The notes beneath the pieces are model-generated. The model worked only from the letters and a program-made list of their open reading frames with translations, made no database searches and was not told the origin of the DNA. DNA of 64,000 bases from contig NZ_JAIQZM010000016.1 of the NCBI RefSeq assembly GCF_023333595.1, forward strand, positions 1 through 64,000, written 5' to 3'. Shown one piece after another: positions 15,280 through 23,940 of the stretch (position 1 is its first letter; the number at the start of each line of letters is the position of its first letter). The position numbers and the translations under genes are program-made. This DNA is from Argonema galeatum A003/A1 (GTDB lineage: Bacteria > Cyanobacteriota > Cyanobacteriia > Cyanobacteriales > Aerosakkonemataceae).

Positions 15280-15903
15280 TTACTCTTTAAGCAATTGACT
15301 GAAGCGCTTTAACACTTTCAAGACAGTATACAAGTCATCTTTGTTATCAAGTGAAAACAAATTAGAGCGAGCATACTTCGGCTTGTCTTGTTTGGTCAGT
15401 TTCAGGAAAATAAAATTAGGGCCATTCGTGATGAATCCAAATCCAGGTTTTTCAGAATTAGGATTACCCAGCATATATGCCAGTGCTTGCGGTATCCCAG
15501 CTTCCAGAGAGAATTGTGCCTTTTTTGCCTCAATTACGAGTATCCAAAACTGGGGAGTAAAAACCAGTAAATCCAGGCGTCCCGTCACAATAGTTCCTTG
15601 ATCTTCCGATACAATTCTCACCTCCTTCTCAGCGCTTACATAAAATGGCGCACGATAAAAACCTGCCAGTCTTAACAACGGAGAAAGCACGACCATTTTG
15701 ACGATCGGTTCCAGTATTGGATACTCCGACAAGTGAATATAGTCGCCTTTTACCTCGTCTAGAGCTTGTTTTTCAAAAGCCGTCAATTCCGGCAAATCAT
15801 CTTGCCATTCCCGAAAGAATTGCTCATCGTCAGTGCGTTCTAAGCCAAATTTTTCAACTAAGTCGTGCAGGATTATATTTTGGGCTTGAATTGTTTCAAC
15901 CAT
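15280..15903 (-). CDS. Restriction-type nuclease related to the HsdR N-terminal domain
   Basis: This 207-aa protein has a PD-(D/E)XK-like nuclease core: GRLDLLVFTPQFWILVIEAK, then AQFSLEAGIPQALAYMLGN. The Asp and the Glu-Ala-Lys are the expected metal-binding residues. The family is annotated as type I restriction subunit R-like, but the motor and specificity domains are absent. Such stand-alone genes are frequent in cyanobacteria and their role is unproven. It is divergent from the sugar transferase, with 85 bp between start codons. Confidence 0.75.
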   Translation of the reverse strand: MVETIQAQNIILHDLVEKFGLERTDDEQFFREWQDDLPELTAFEKQALDEVKGDYIHLSEYPILEPIVKMVVLSPLLRLAGFYRAPFYVSAEKEVRIVSEDQGTIVTGRLDLLVFTPQFWILVIEAKKAQFSLEAGIPQALAYMLGNPNSEKPGFGFITNGPNFIFLKLTKQDKPKYARSNLFSLDNKDDLYTVLKVLKRFSQLLKE

Positions 15904-15988
15904 GAATTTATCTCTTTTCCATTTCTTTAATTATAGCTCGCGCAACTTCCCAAACATTAATTTCAAATATCGTGGAGAAATCAGTACA

Positions 15989-16627
15989 ATGACTACATTA
16001 TCGTTACCTTATCAAACTCCTCATCGTTCCATTGATTCAATTTCTAAACGCCTGCTGGATATTGTCGGCAGTTTAGTTGGATTGCTAATTCTGGCTTTGA
16101 TTTTTATTCCCATTGCCATTGCCATCAAACTCGACAGTCCAGGCCCAATTTTATACACCCAAAAGCGCTACGGACTCTATGGCAAACCATTCAAAATTCG
16201 CAAATTTCGCTCTATGGTACAAAATGCCGATTCCCTCAAAGCGCAAATTACCAACGAAGCCAAAGGACTAATTTTTAAGAATGAAAACGACCCACGCATC
16301 ACGAGATTAGGACGTTTTTTACGTAAAACAAGTCTCGATGAATTTCCCCAATTTTGGAATGTTTTGGTAGGAGAAATGAGCTTAGTTGGTACTCGTCCAC
16401 CCACCGCGGATGAAGTTATTCACTACACGGAACGCCACTGGCAGAGATTAAATGTAAAACCTGGTTTAACTGGTGAATGGCAGGTAAGCGGTAGGTCGGA
16501 TGTAAAAGATTTTGAAGCTGTAGTTGCACTCGATTTGCGTTACCAAAAACGGTGGCATCCCTGGTATGATTTGTTGATTATTGGCAAAACAATCTACATT
16601 GTCCTCACTCGATCTGGTGCTTGCTAA
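15989..16627 (+). CDS. Priming glycosyl-phosphate transferase (bacterial sugar transferase, ExoY/WcaJ type)
   Basis: A 212-aa monotopic sugar transferase. It would load the first sugar phosphate onto undecaprenyl phosphate for exopolysaccharide synthesis. It has the family landmarks: the membrane helix LVGLLILALIFIPIAIAIK, then SPGPILYTQKRYGLYGKPF, KIRKFRSM, RKTSLDEFPQFWNVLVGEMS and GTRPPTADEV, with the PGLTGEWQVSGRS segment before the end. It is of the short form without the N-terminal membrane domain. The start at 15989 (MTTLSLPYQ) has GGAGA upstream; the 29 codons before it do not look like family sequence. No other polysaccharide gene is adjacent. Confidence 0.9.
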   Translation: MTTLSLPYQTPHRSIDSISKRLLDIVGSLVGLLILALIFIPIAIAIKLDSPGPILYTQKRYGLYGKPFKIRKFRSMVQNADSLKAQITNEAKGLIFKNENDPRITRLGRFLRKTSLDEFPQFWNVLVGEMSLVGTRPPTADEVIHYTERHWQRLNVKPGLTGEWQVSGRSDVKDFEAVVALDLRYQKRWHPWYDLLIIGKTIYIVLTRSGAC

Positions 16628-17094
16628 ATCCTACCCCAAAAACAACATGACATTTCAGTGACAGATGATTGATGTGAGAGAGGTGCGATATGCCGACCGC
16701 AGGCTACCAACATCTCGAAAAAGGTAGGATGGCGCTGTGTGAGAACAGTGAAATTGGAAGAAATATGCTTTTGTAAAATAGTACTATGACTTGATGGCGA
16801 GTATCGCTGTCCGAGGGAAATAGGGTGAAATGGCAATGTCCAAAAAGAACTTTGCCACATTAAATTGGGAGGTTTTGCAACCAAAGGCACTGTTGGGAGA
16901 ATCTGGTGACCTCTTGCAGCATAGAAGGAAAGAAACTGTTGCCGAATTTGGTTGCTATTCGTGGGGGTGAAGATCGCGATCGTTACCTAGATCTGAGTTA
17001 AATTAGATGTTGGTACGATCGCAGATGGAACGCTGGAATTTTACCAGGAGGGGGAGAAATGACCTGCGGGGGTGCTATTTTCGGGAAAACTTAA
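16628..17094. other. Intergenic region without a supported gene
   Basis: Short frames on both strands are interrupted and unlike known families. The only structure I see is dispersed repeat copy 4 at 16651-16690 (catttcagtgacagatgatt) and several HIP1-like words. It could be an eroded gene. Confidence 0.4.
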
Positions 17095-17517
17095 ATGAAC
17101 ATAGTGCAAATTTCCAACACAGTGACCATTCCAGAACATGAGATTGAGATGAGTGCAGTTCGCTCTCAGGGGGCAGGGGGGCAAAATGTCAATAAGGTGG
17201 CGACCGCTATTCACCTGCGCTTTGATATCATGGCTTCCTCGCTGCCCGATCGCTACAAAGAGCGACTGTTGAACCTGAGTGACCAGCGCCTTACCAAGGA
17301 AGGTGTCATTGTCATTAAGGCGCAAGAACATCGCAGCCAAGAGCAGAATCGGGAAGAGGCATTGCAACGACTGCAAGACTTGATTCAGAGTGCGATCGCA
17401 GTCCCCAAACCCCGTAAAAGGAGCAAACCGACTCGTAGCTCTCAAAGAAAACGTCTGGATAGCAAAACTAAGCGATCGCAGATTAAGACCATGAGAGGGA
17501 AAGTGACGGATCAATGA
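17095..17517 (+). CDS. arfB: Alternative ribosome-rescue factor B (peptidyl-tRNA hydrolase ArfB)
   Basis: This 140-aa protein has the release-factor domain 3 fold with the GGQ motif in SAVRSQGAGGQNVNKVATAI, where Gln is the catalytic residue for hydrolysing peptidyl-tRNA on stalled ribosomes. The C-terminal basic tail (KPRKRSKPTRSSQRKRLDSK) inserts into the empty mRNA channel. It matches E. coli ArfB over its length, including ASSLPDRYKERLL and KAQEHRSQEQNREEAL. The short family without domains 1 and 2 excludes RF1/RF2. The upstream ribosome site is weak. Confidence 0.93.
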   Translation: MNIVQISNTVTIPEHEIEMSAVRSQGAGGQNVNKVATAIHLRFDIMASSLPDRYKERLLNLSDQRLTKEGVIVIKAQEHRSQEQNREEALQRLQDLIQSAIAVPKPRKRSKPTRSSQRKRLDSKTKRSQIKTMRGKVTDQ

Positions 17518-17550
17518 GAGACGAGACACTGACAACAGGGAAGAGAGCAA

Positions 17551-17934
17551 TTATTCCTTTCTTTCTACCACAAGTGTAAGATGCGCCACAACTGCACCGA
17601 TCGCGCCAATAGCTGCAATAACGGGAAACATCGCCGCACCAATCACTCCTCCAACTACACCGACAGTTAGAGGTATTTCTATCAGAGTACGTCCTTCTTC
17701 ATTCTTGATAATGATGCGACGAATATTGCCTTGATGAATCAGTTCTCTTACCTTGGCAACCAGGGTATCGCCGCTAATCTTTAACTCTTCTACACGAAAT
17801 TTTTGTTCTGTCTCCTCTTCGGTCACCACTTCCGTCATTTTGGTTTCCACCTGCGTTGAACTTACAGGGTCTGTTGTAGATTCGTTAATTCCCGCCTTAA
17901 ATTGGTTGTCTTGTCGTTCTAAATTTTCGTTCAT
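17551..17934 (-). CDS. DUF4342 domain protein
   Basis: A 127-aa protein with an acidic, probably disordered N-terminus (to about residue 45) and a C-terminal DUF4342 domain: KISGDTLVAKVRELIHQGNI, RRIIIKNEEGRTLIEIPLTV, then a glycine- and alanine-rich hydrophobic helix (GVVGGVIGAAMFPVIAAIGA) and a short strand. The domain is found in bacteria and its role is unknown; the Gly/Ala helix suggests membrane association. It stands convergent to arfB. Confidence 0.8.
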   Translation of the reverse strand: MNENLERQDNQFKAGINESTTDPVSSTQVETKMTEVVTEEETEQKFRVEELKISGDTLVAKVRELIHQGNIRRIIIKNEEGRTLIEIPLTVGVVGGVIGAAMFPVIAAIGAIGAVVAHLTLVVERKE

Positions 17935-18158
17935 AACTCAAATTCCTGACCGCTTCTGCTTACAATTCTAAGGTACATTAAAGAACAAGGAGGTGACATC
18001 ACCAAAACGATCGATCCAAAAGGGTGATTTCAGTGTTATTAGTGGGCTGGCGTCAACGTCTGCTGTCGTGCTTGTGTGCGATCGGCCCCAAAATCTTGGT
18101 ATCCTGATATGCAGGTGAGTTTCGGCTGGCAGGCGATCGCATCTTAAGTTAACATAGT

Positions 18159-18653
18159 ATGAGTGCGACGGTTAATGCAACAGATATGAACAAACCATTG
18201 GATGCGGCTCTCTCAATAGACATTGCTAAACGCATCGAAAGCAATGAAGTAAACTGCTTTGACAATGCTTATCATGCAGCATTGTCAACTCCAGGAGCGA
18301 TGTATATTCAAGGTTTTTTAGTTTTTCCTGGAAAGCCGTACAAACCCATTGAGTATAGCTGGATCGAACTCGATCATTGTATTGTCGATCCTACACTGCC
18401 ATATCTTAACAAAAATCATGAGGAATTATACTACTTTCCAGCACAAAGGCTGAACGCTAAGCAACTTCAAGCGGCGCTAGAAGAAGCTAAAGAAGATTAT
18501 CCAGAAGATGAGCCGCTTCCGGTCTACGGTTCTATGCCTTATGAATATTACGGCGATATAATGTTGGGCGGTAAGGATTATAAGGACGCCTATGAAGACG
18601 CGCAAGCTAAATGCTCTGAATTGAATAAACCAAAAATACAAGAGGCTAACTAA
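18159..18653 (+). CDS. Hypothetical protein resembling a papain-fold-like phage/bacterial family
   Basis: A 164-aa soluble protein. The segments NCFDNAYHAALSTPGAMYIQ, GFLVFPGKPYKPIEYSWIEL and HCIVDPTLPY resemble a family with the pattern C-x-N-A ... YVEGY ... IEHAW ... VIDPT, which I associate with a papain/transglutaminase-like fold. Here the usual His of IEHAW is replaced (IEYSW), so an enzyme would lack a catalytic residue. The C-terminus is acidic. This resemblance is weak and by eye. There is no clear ribosome site. Confidence 0.5.
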   Translation: MSATVNATDMNKPLDAALSIDIAKRIESNEVNCFDNAYHAALSTPGAMYIQGFLVFPGKPYKPIEYSWIELDHCIVDPTLPYLNKNHEELYYFPAQRLNAKQLQAALEEAKEDYPEDEPLPVYGSMPYEYYGDIMLGGKDYKDAYEDAQAKCSELNKPKIQEAN

Positions 18654-18694
18654 TAGTGTTTTAGATTTAAAATATTAGCTACCGACTTAAATCA

Positions 18695-18835
18695 GGAGAA
18701 ACCTCACCCCCCCAACCCCCCTCTCCTCTGGAGGAGAGGGGGGAGTAAAACTCCCCTCCCCGTGAACGGGGAGGGGGAAGTTTTGCTTTGCTCCCCTCCC
18801 CGTGAACGGGGAGGGGTTGGGGGTGGGGTTCCACG
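18695..18835. repeat. GC-rich palindromic repeat (aacctcacccccc type), copy 1
   Basis: A compound element of several G/C-rich inverted repeats (cccctctcctctggaggaga; ctccccgtgaacggggag twice) bounded by aacctcaccccc and ggggtggggttcc. Related elements lie inside menD (30967-31036) and after menA (34408-34500). Confidence 0.75.
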
Positions 18836-18890
18836 GTAATCTGGCGTTAGATTTGTCACCAAAATATTCAATCTGAAATCTAAAATAGCA

Positions 18891-19814
18891 TCACCGTTTC
18901 CACTGCTGCAAAATATATTCGTAGAAGCCTTCTTTATCTACCTTTTCCATCGCCTTAATGGGGCGTCCACCAGACACAACTTTAGTACGACCCTGACTGA
19001 CTCCACTCGTCACAATAATTGTTTCCCATTCGCGCAGTTGATAAAATTCAGGGCGGGCTAGATAAGCTGTAGCTAATACATCCCAAAAGTAATAATCTTG
19101 CGGAATAACTAACGCATAACATTGTCCTGCCAAATCGGAAAGAGGGTAGCGACGCTGTTTGCCAATTCGTCGCACAAACTCGGTTGTTACTGGCACGTTG
19201 TTAGTAACATCTAAAGAGCAAAGAACGATCGCAATTTCCGTCTCCCAAATTCTCTTTGCAGCAATTGGGTCCCAGTAGACATTCCATTCCGCCGAACCGT
19301 CCCCTCCAGCTTCTAAAGAACGCTCCACGTTGCCGGAAACGTTCAGTGCGCCTCCCATCCAGACAATTTGTTTAATTTTTGATTCGATATCTGGAGCGAG
19401 ATCGATCGCACTCGCTACCGTAGTCAAGGGGCCAGTCACAAGCAGCGTTACTGGTTCTGGTGCAGACTGAAGCGATCGCACCATAAAATCTTGACCCGAT
19501 TCTGACACTTTTGGTGTTTGAATAGTATCGCTTTCGTTGAGAATTGGCAAATGGTCAACAATAAAAGAATCTCGTCGATAAAGTCGCGGAAATGGGTTGA
19601 TACCGCGCACCGTACTTTCCGCCACCGGCACATGGTGACAACCCATCAAATCTAAAATTTTCCGCGTCGCACTCACAGCAGGTTGGATATAGCAATCCGC
19701 TGGCGTGACAACCACACCGATGGGTTGCACTTCCTCCATTGTCATCAGCAGCATGACCGACAAATAATCGTCCACGCCACCGTCGTGATCCATAAGTACA
19801 AGTTGTTTGGACAT
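18891..19814 (-). CDS. Inosine/uridine-preferring nucleoside hydrolase family protein
   Basis: This 307-aa protein has the calcium-binding DxDxxxDD signature at the N-terminus as DHDGGVDDYLSV, and family elements LLVTGPLTTVASAIDLAPDI, IVWMGGALNVSGNV and the late AEWNVYWDPIAAKRIW and DVTNNVP. It hydrolyses the N-glycosidic bond of ribonucleosides for purine or pyrimidine salvage in the cytoplasm. The catalytic His region differs slightly from CU-NHs (YYFWDVLATAYL), so specificity cannot be fixed. It is a single gene, with no salvage partner adjacent. Confidence 0.9.
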   Translation of the reverse strand: MSKQLVLMDHDGGVDDYLSVMLLMTMEEVQPIGVVVTPADCYIQPAVSATRKILDLMGCHHVPVAESTVRGINPFPRLYRRDSFIVDHLPILNESDTIQTPKVSESGQDFMVRSLQSAPEPVTLLVTGPLTTVASAIDLAPDIESKIKQIVWMGGALNVSGNVERSLEAGGDGSAEWNVYWDPIAAKRIWETEIAIVLCSLDVTNNVPVTTEFVRRIGKQRRYPLSDLAGQCYALVIPQDYYFWDVLATAYLARPEFYQLREWETIIVTSGVSQGRTKVVSGGRPIKAMEKVDKEGFYEYILQQWKR

Positions 19815-20199
19815 AGGCGAACAGTCAGGGAATTTTGGATTTTGGATTTAACTCAGTTTTGAAACCTACTTAACATCATGTCCTTACGCATCGATTGCCT
19901 AAAAAAATTCGCTTTCTTATCTGCGTTTATCTGCGTTTATCTGTCTTCATCTGCGGTAAAAATTTAACCCCCGATGACAACAGACAATTTCCCGTATTAC
20001 TCTTACACTACCGATGCAACCGGACACGATATAACATAATAAAATTGTACAGCCTTATGATGATAAGCTGCTACGCATCTAACTTGACAGTCAATTTTTC
20101 CCTTTTTCTTGTGGGATGGGCATCTTGCCCGTCTCTTTATTGGATTTAAATGCGTAACAGCTTAGTAGCTCAAACAAAAAATAACAGCAATAAATTGTG
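19815..20199. other. Intergenic region with short repeats and a small mobile element
   Basis: Contains ctgcgtttatctgcgtttat-type short repeats at about 19920-19960 and the palindromic element at 20064-20164. No gene is supported. Confidence 0.6.
20064..20164. mobile_element. MITE-like element A, copy 1
   Basis: Terminal inverted repeats taagctgctacgcatctaa (20064) and ttaaatgcgtaacagctta (to 20164) enclose a core with the hairpin gatgggcatcttgcccgtc. Copies 2 (39135-39212) and 3 (42328-42429) have the same ends and core. No coding capacity, so it would need a transposase from elsewhere. Confidence 0.75.
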
Positions 20200-20961
20200 A
20201 TGAAATATTACTACTGGGTAGCGTGGCTAATACAGATAGTAGCAGGCACGCTGGTTTGTGCGATCGCTCTTGAAGCAGTTGCTTTTTTCCTCTTCTCACC
20301 CAACCTGGATGAGAATATTGCAGAACAAGATACTGATATCCCCCTCAGTATTCGCGAATTATTTGGTAGCAAAAAAGCACCGGGAGCGATCGCAGTCGGC
20401 GTAGCGGAAGGCAACCTCACCCCCAAAGGATCGCCCACTTCCATTTACTCAGGACATACCGATCCAGGCAACTTCGCTACCAACAGAGGCTTTTGCAGTT
20501 GGAACAAAGCACAAGACATATCCGTACAAGAGGCTGACTTGCGGTGTCTGCAAGCCTTACAGTGGCAGTCCGCCGCCACGGAAAACCAGTTGCGTTACTT
20601 GGGATTGCACCCGAAAATCAACAAAAAAGCGATCGTCATGGCTACAGATTTATGGAATCAATCCAACTCGGCTGGCCCTCAATTTCCCTTCAAATTTTCT
20701 TTAGCGATCGACAAAGGATTGACGGGACGGCAAGCTTATATTTGGGCGCGGGTGGAAGCATTTCGCAACGCCGAACAACAACTGGATGCCAGCGGATTGT
20801 TTGGCATTTGTAAGCGAGAACCTTATTATCGCCAGCAACTTGCCCAACTAGAAATAGATTCAGAAGAATGGCGGTGGAACTGTATAAAGTTAGACCAACA
20901 GCGACGAGTAATAGAAATAGAAAAAGTTTTCAAGCAGTGGAGTCGCTTCAAGCGTCAATAA
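20200..20961 (+). CDS. Membrane-anchored conserved cyanobacterial protein
   Basis: This 253-aa protein starts with a single hydrophobic segment (YYYWVAWLIQIVAGTLVCAI) followed by a soluble domain. The segment APGAIAVGVAEGNLTPKGSP and NLTPKGSPTSIYSGHTDPGN suggest a fold seen in cyanobacterial proteins of unknown role with a glycosidase-like 'AEGN' start (as in some lysozyme-like folds), though I cannot name the family. Glu in AEGN is a candidate acid, and the late part is helical (YIWARVEAFRNAEQQLDASG). The start could be GTG at 20197 or ATG at 20200. The soluble part faces the periplasm if the anchor is N-in. Confidence 0.6.
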   Translation: MKYYYWVAWLIQIVAGTLVCAIALEAVAFFLFSPNLDENIAEQDTDIPLSIRELFGSKKAPGAIAVGVAEGNLTPKGSPTSIYSGHTDPGNFATNRGFCSWNKAQDISVQEADLRCLQALQWQSAATENQLRYLGLHPKINKKAIVMATDLWNQSNSAGPQFPFKFSLAIDKGLTGRQAYIWARVEAFRNAEQQLDASGLFGICKREPYYRQQLAQLEIDSEEWRWNCIKLDQQRRVIEIEKVFKQWSRFKRQ

Positions 20962-21058
20962 ATCCGACCGTGGGGAACCAAACATATCTATTTAAGTGAG
21001 CGTAAATAAATTGGGTCTTTCAGAATCCGGCCTGCTAATGTTCTTTATGAAGATTTTT

Positions 21059-21121
21059 GTAGGGACACGGCATCATAAATATGTCGAGCATACAAAAGAT
21101 TTAATTATGCCGTGTCCCTAC
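21059..21121. repeat. Inverted repeat gtagggacacggcat
   Basis: Perfect 15-bp arms (21059-21073 and 21107-21121) enclose a 33-nt loop. The sequence is a familiar dispersed element of cyanobacteria. It sits downstream of the 253-aa gene and could also terminate transcription. Confidence 0.7.
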
Positions 21122-21301
21122 TACAGCATATTTGACACGAAAGAACCGTTTACGAAAAATGGAGTGTAGTACCGTTAATTGTTACAAAAATTTTGGTTTT
21201 TCCCTCTCAGTAATTAGTAGGCTATAGATACTGCGAACAGTACCGTCTAGTATCCAGTCAAGCTCCGCATCAGAAATAACAACAAATATATGGAGGCAAA
21301 T

Positions 21302-21511
21302 ATGCTTACGCAAAAGTACGATCCGACTCTCCCTCGTACCATAGCAGACCTGGTTCACAGACACGGGTTTAGAACCGTGGTAAAAGAACTGGCAGCTTAC
21401 TGCGAAGTCGAGTGGGTTCAGGCCAAAATCAGAAGCGAACCGGCAGACGACTGGCGCAATGCTGGTGTGGCGTTGGTCAAGATAGCTGAAGGTTCGCCGT
21501 CTCAGGAATAA
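21302..21511 (+). CDS. Small conserved cyanobacterial protein
   Basis: A 69-aa protein: TIADLVHRHGFRTVVKELAA, then YCEVEWVQAKIRSEPADDWR. The frame opens at 21290, but the GGAGG inside that extension (21292-21296) lies five bases before ATG 21302, so I use the inner start. It is all-helical and acidic, of unknown function. The stand-alone context gives no hint. Confidence 0.6.
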   Translation: MLTQKYDPTLPRTIADLVHRHGFRTVVKELAAYCEVEWVQAKIRSEPADDWRNAGVALVKIAEGSPSQE

Positions 21512-21620
21512 GCTTCGCTCAAGATCGGCAACTTTATCTCTAAAAAATAAAGGTCAGTCTATTTGAATCGAAAAAATAAGCGCGATCGCACTTCCTGTAA
21601 ATGCGATCGCATTTTACCAC

Positions 21621-22370
21621 CTATACCTCCGGCTCAATCCCTGCGGCCCTTAGCTGAGCAGCCAATCGATCGGCCCGTACCCGTTCTTGCTCAGCGCGTA
21701 CCCGTTCTTGCTCAGCGCGTACCCGTTCTTGCTCAGCCAACTCCGATCCCCATAACAACAGTACTCCATTTTCATCCCACCACCGCAACCACCAACCTGT
21801 CCGGTTTTCTCGGCTTCCTTGCCATCCCCCTAAAAACAAACCCATTTCAGCAATCCAATAACGATTATTTGCATCAGGTTGGCGTACCTGATACTGTCCA
21901 GAATCATCAAGTTGATAAACTTCCAAAAACCCTGCTTGCGGGTCAAAAATAACGTAGTTAGGAACGCACAAAACTTGCTCGTAAAAAAACCACTTACCGG
22001 GTGGATAGGTTGGCTTCGTAGAATATTCCCCACCTTCCGTATCCGAGACAAATTCCATCACAATTACTGGAATATCTCCCTGAAGCTGGGGGGTATAGCT
22101 GCGCCTAACATCATCTCGCGAAACGCGAATTTCAGGAACATAACCCCAATCTGGGGCTTTTACCACAATCTTGTCATTTACCGTAGCACAAATTCCGTAA
22201 TTTGTGAAGGTCAAGGCATTGGCTGGTAGTTTTCCAGCAAGTTGCAAGCTTGCTGTTAAAGCAGCAGCGAGAGGCGGTTGATTGATATTGTCCACAGGCT
22301 CGTCATCTAATACAAAATCATCGGGGAGTTTTTCCCAGGTTATTTGATAAGGGGCGGTACTTGCTATCAC
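21621..22370 (-). CDS. Uma2 family (DUF820) putative endonuclease, copy 1
   Basis: This 249-aa protein has the restriction-endonuclease-like DUF820 fold: VKAPDWGYVPEIRVSRDDVR (Asp), DIPVIVMEFVSDTEGGEYST (Glu), and the YVIFDPQAGFLEVYQL strand, with the C-terminal GLFLGGWQGSRENRTGWWLR typical of the cyanobacterial version. The C-terminal coiled coil AEQERVR is repeated three times from a perfect 21-bp tandem repeat at about 21676-21740. Start is GTG with AAGGAGG upstream. Uma2 genes are greatly expanded in filamentous cyanobacteria, and their target is unknown. The short-repeat region may vary in copy number. Confidence 0.85.
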   Translation of the reverse strand: MIASTAPYQITWEKLPDDFVLDDEPVDNINQPPLAAALTASLQLAGKLPANALTFTNYGICATVNDKIVVKAPDWGYVPEIRVSRDDVRRSYTPQLQGDIPVIVMEFVSDTEGGEYSTKPTYPPGKWFFYEQVLCVPNYVIFDPQAGFLEVYQLDDSGQYQVRQPDANNRYWIAEMGLFLGGWQGSRENRTGWWLRWWDENGVLLLWGSELAEQERVRAEQERVRAEQERVRADRLAAQLRAAGIEPEV

Positions 22371-22659
22371 GATCCGTTTTCCTCCTTTTATTTTCGGCCT
22401 AACCTCTGACTAAATTCTACTCTTATGTATTGCCTCAATTCCTTTATCAAACTTAAATTAAAATGGGTAGTTCATAATTAATTCGCTTTGTATAAAACTG
22501 CTAACTAGAATAGGCTTTCTCCATCCACTCTGTCTTATTTTAGCTTAGCATATAATTTAATTTTACTATTATAGTTGGGTTTCGCCTAGCGAAACCCAAC
22601 CTACAAAGAGATTAGCTAAATTTATCACCCTAAGTGTTGGAGAGTCAAATTCCTGTGCT
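22371..22659. other. Intergenic region with a hairpin
   Basis: Contains the palindrome gttgggtttcgcctagcgaa, acccaac at 22575-22601, a widespread cyanobacterial hairpin that may be a bidirectional terminator between the Uma2 and pentapeptide genes. No gene. Confidence 0.5.
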
Positions 22660-23406
22660 TTATTCGTGAACTGTGCCGTCAGGCATTATTGTCTTCTGAA
22701 GGATAACTTCTTTGAGGTTAGCGCCTCTGAGGTTAGCGCCTCTGAGGTTAGCACCTGAGAGGTTAGCACCTGAGAGGTTAGCACCTGAGAGGTTAGCCCA
22801 TCTCAAGTTAGCTCCTTCTAGGTCAGCACCGCTCAGGTTAGCCTTGAAAAGGTAAACTCCATTAAGGCGAGTTTCCCGCAAGTTAGCCTTGTAAAGGTTG
22901 GCTTTGTAAAGGTACGCTCCTATTAGTTCAGCCTCATGCAGGTTAGCGTTGCTGAGGTTGGTATTGCTAAGATTGGCGTGTTTGAGGTTAGCGCCGGTGA
23001 GGTTAGTCCCAACTAGGTTAGCATCAGCCAGATCTACCCTTTCCAGGTTAGCTTCTCTGAGATCGGCCCCAATAAAGTTGGCAGCAGTCAAATCGGCTTC
23101 TGTGAGGTCAGCTTTGACGAGGTTAGTCCCGCTCAGGTTGGCTTGGATGAGGATTGCTTGGCTGAGGTTCGCAAGGCTGAGGTTCGCAAGGCTGAGGTTC
23201 GCAAGGCTGAGGTTAGCGGTAATGAGTAAAGCCTTGCGGAGATCGGCTTTTGTGAGGTTAACTTCTGCGAGGTTGGCACCTCTGAGGTTAGCACTTTGCA
23301 GGTTGCCTTCGCTCAAGTCAGGTTGTATATTTTCGTTTAGAGTTCTCCACTTAATCCATTTAACTGCTCCTTCTTTAAGTAGAGCGAGGTGTTCTGCGTT
23401 TGCCAT
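22660..23406 (-). CDS. Pentapeptide-repeat protein
   Basis: This 248-aa protein is made of A(D/N)LxX repeats from about residue 33 to 235 ([20 protein letters not shown] onward). The N-terminal 32 residues ([20 protein letters not shown]) form a conserved cap seen in other cyanobacterial members, and the C-terminal end IMPDGTVHE resembles the ends of the two pentapeptide proteins at 45.7 and 59.3 kb. The fold is a right-handed quadrilateral beta-helix of about 40 repeats. No signal peptide. AAGGAAA precedes the ATG. The molecular function is unknown. Confidence 0.9.
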   Translation of the reverse strand: MANAEHLALLKEGAVKWIKWRTLNENIQPDLSEGNLQSANLRGANLAEVNLTKADLRKALLITANLSLANLSLANLSLANLSQAILIQANLSGTNLVKADLTEADLTAANFIGADLREANLERVDLADANLVGTNLTGANLKHANLSNTNLSNANLHEAELIGAYLYKANLYKANLRETRLNGVYLFKANLSGADLEGANLRWANLSGANLSGANLSGANLRGANLRGANLKEVILQKTIMPDGTVHE

Positions 23407-23514
23407 CTATCTTGGGTTTCCTTTATGCGATGCAGGGTTGCCAAAGATGACTTTAACTCAAGGTTGGTTTGTTTAAGCAAGTTTTGGTTGTTTGAGGATT
23501 AAAAGGTCAAATAA

Positions 23515-23676
23515 ATTCATAAAGAAAAAGCGGCTCTACTGATACAGTTGGTTGAAGCAGTGCGACAAGCTGAAGATCCAGATGCAATGCTGCTTTCCTT
23601 CCTGCAAAGCACATACGATGCTGCTGCCAATTTAGGCAATTGGGACAAAGCCGCGTTGGAAAGAACTTTAGTCTAA
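23515..23676 (+). pseudogene. C-terminal fragment of a DUF5996-like gene
   Basis: From 23515 to the TAA at 23676 the plus strand reads AALLIQLVEAVRQAEDPDAM then LLSFLQSTYDAAANLGNWDK and AALERTLV. This is the C-terminal end typical of DUF5996 proteins, beginning directly after a stop codon. There is no upstream part, and the pentapeptide gene occupies the space. It is a degraded remnant of a gene lost by deletion or rearrangement. Confidence 0.55.
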
Positions 23677-23866
23677 GGCTGAGAGAAGGAGAATTTTAGA
23701 CTTCTTGCAAAAATAGAAATCTCTGTTTTTTAACCGCAGATGTAAGCAGATAAACGCAGATTAACGCAGATGAATCGGATTAAGTATTATTGACGACTAA
23801 GGGAAAGGGAAAAGTTTTTTCTCTTTCCCTTAGTCCTTAGCTCCTAGAATACCGATTCAGTAATGG

Positions 23867-23940
23867 TAGGGGCGAAGCAAACGGGTGTGGAAATCTAGGG
23901 TAAGAGCGATAGATTTTATACCCGAATGCTTCGCCCCTAC
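23867..23940. repeat. Palindromic repeat B (taggggcgaagca type), copy 1
   Basis: Inverted arms taggggcgaagca (23867) and tgcttcgcccct (to 23939) make a long hairpin. It supplies the stop codon of pepA. Copies are nested inside two other elements at 55807-55958 and 60345-60489. Confidence 0.7.

Noticed and set aside
16624-16890. 88-aa minus-strand frame after the sugar transferase
   Set aside because: It has no ribosome site and no recognisable features, and overlaps a dispersed repeat.
19895-20149. 84-aa plus-strand frame
   Set aside because: It spans short ctgcgtttat repeats and element A; it has no coding character.
22949-23476. Leu/Arg-rich 175-aa frame on the plus strand
   Set aside because: It is antisense to the pentapeptide repeats; the repetitive LRLA pattern is what the repeat DNA gives on the other strand. 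The same holds for 45720-46310 and 59557-59913.
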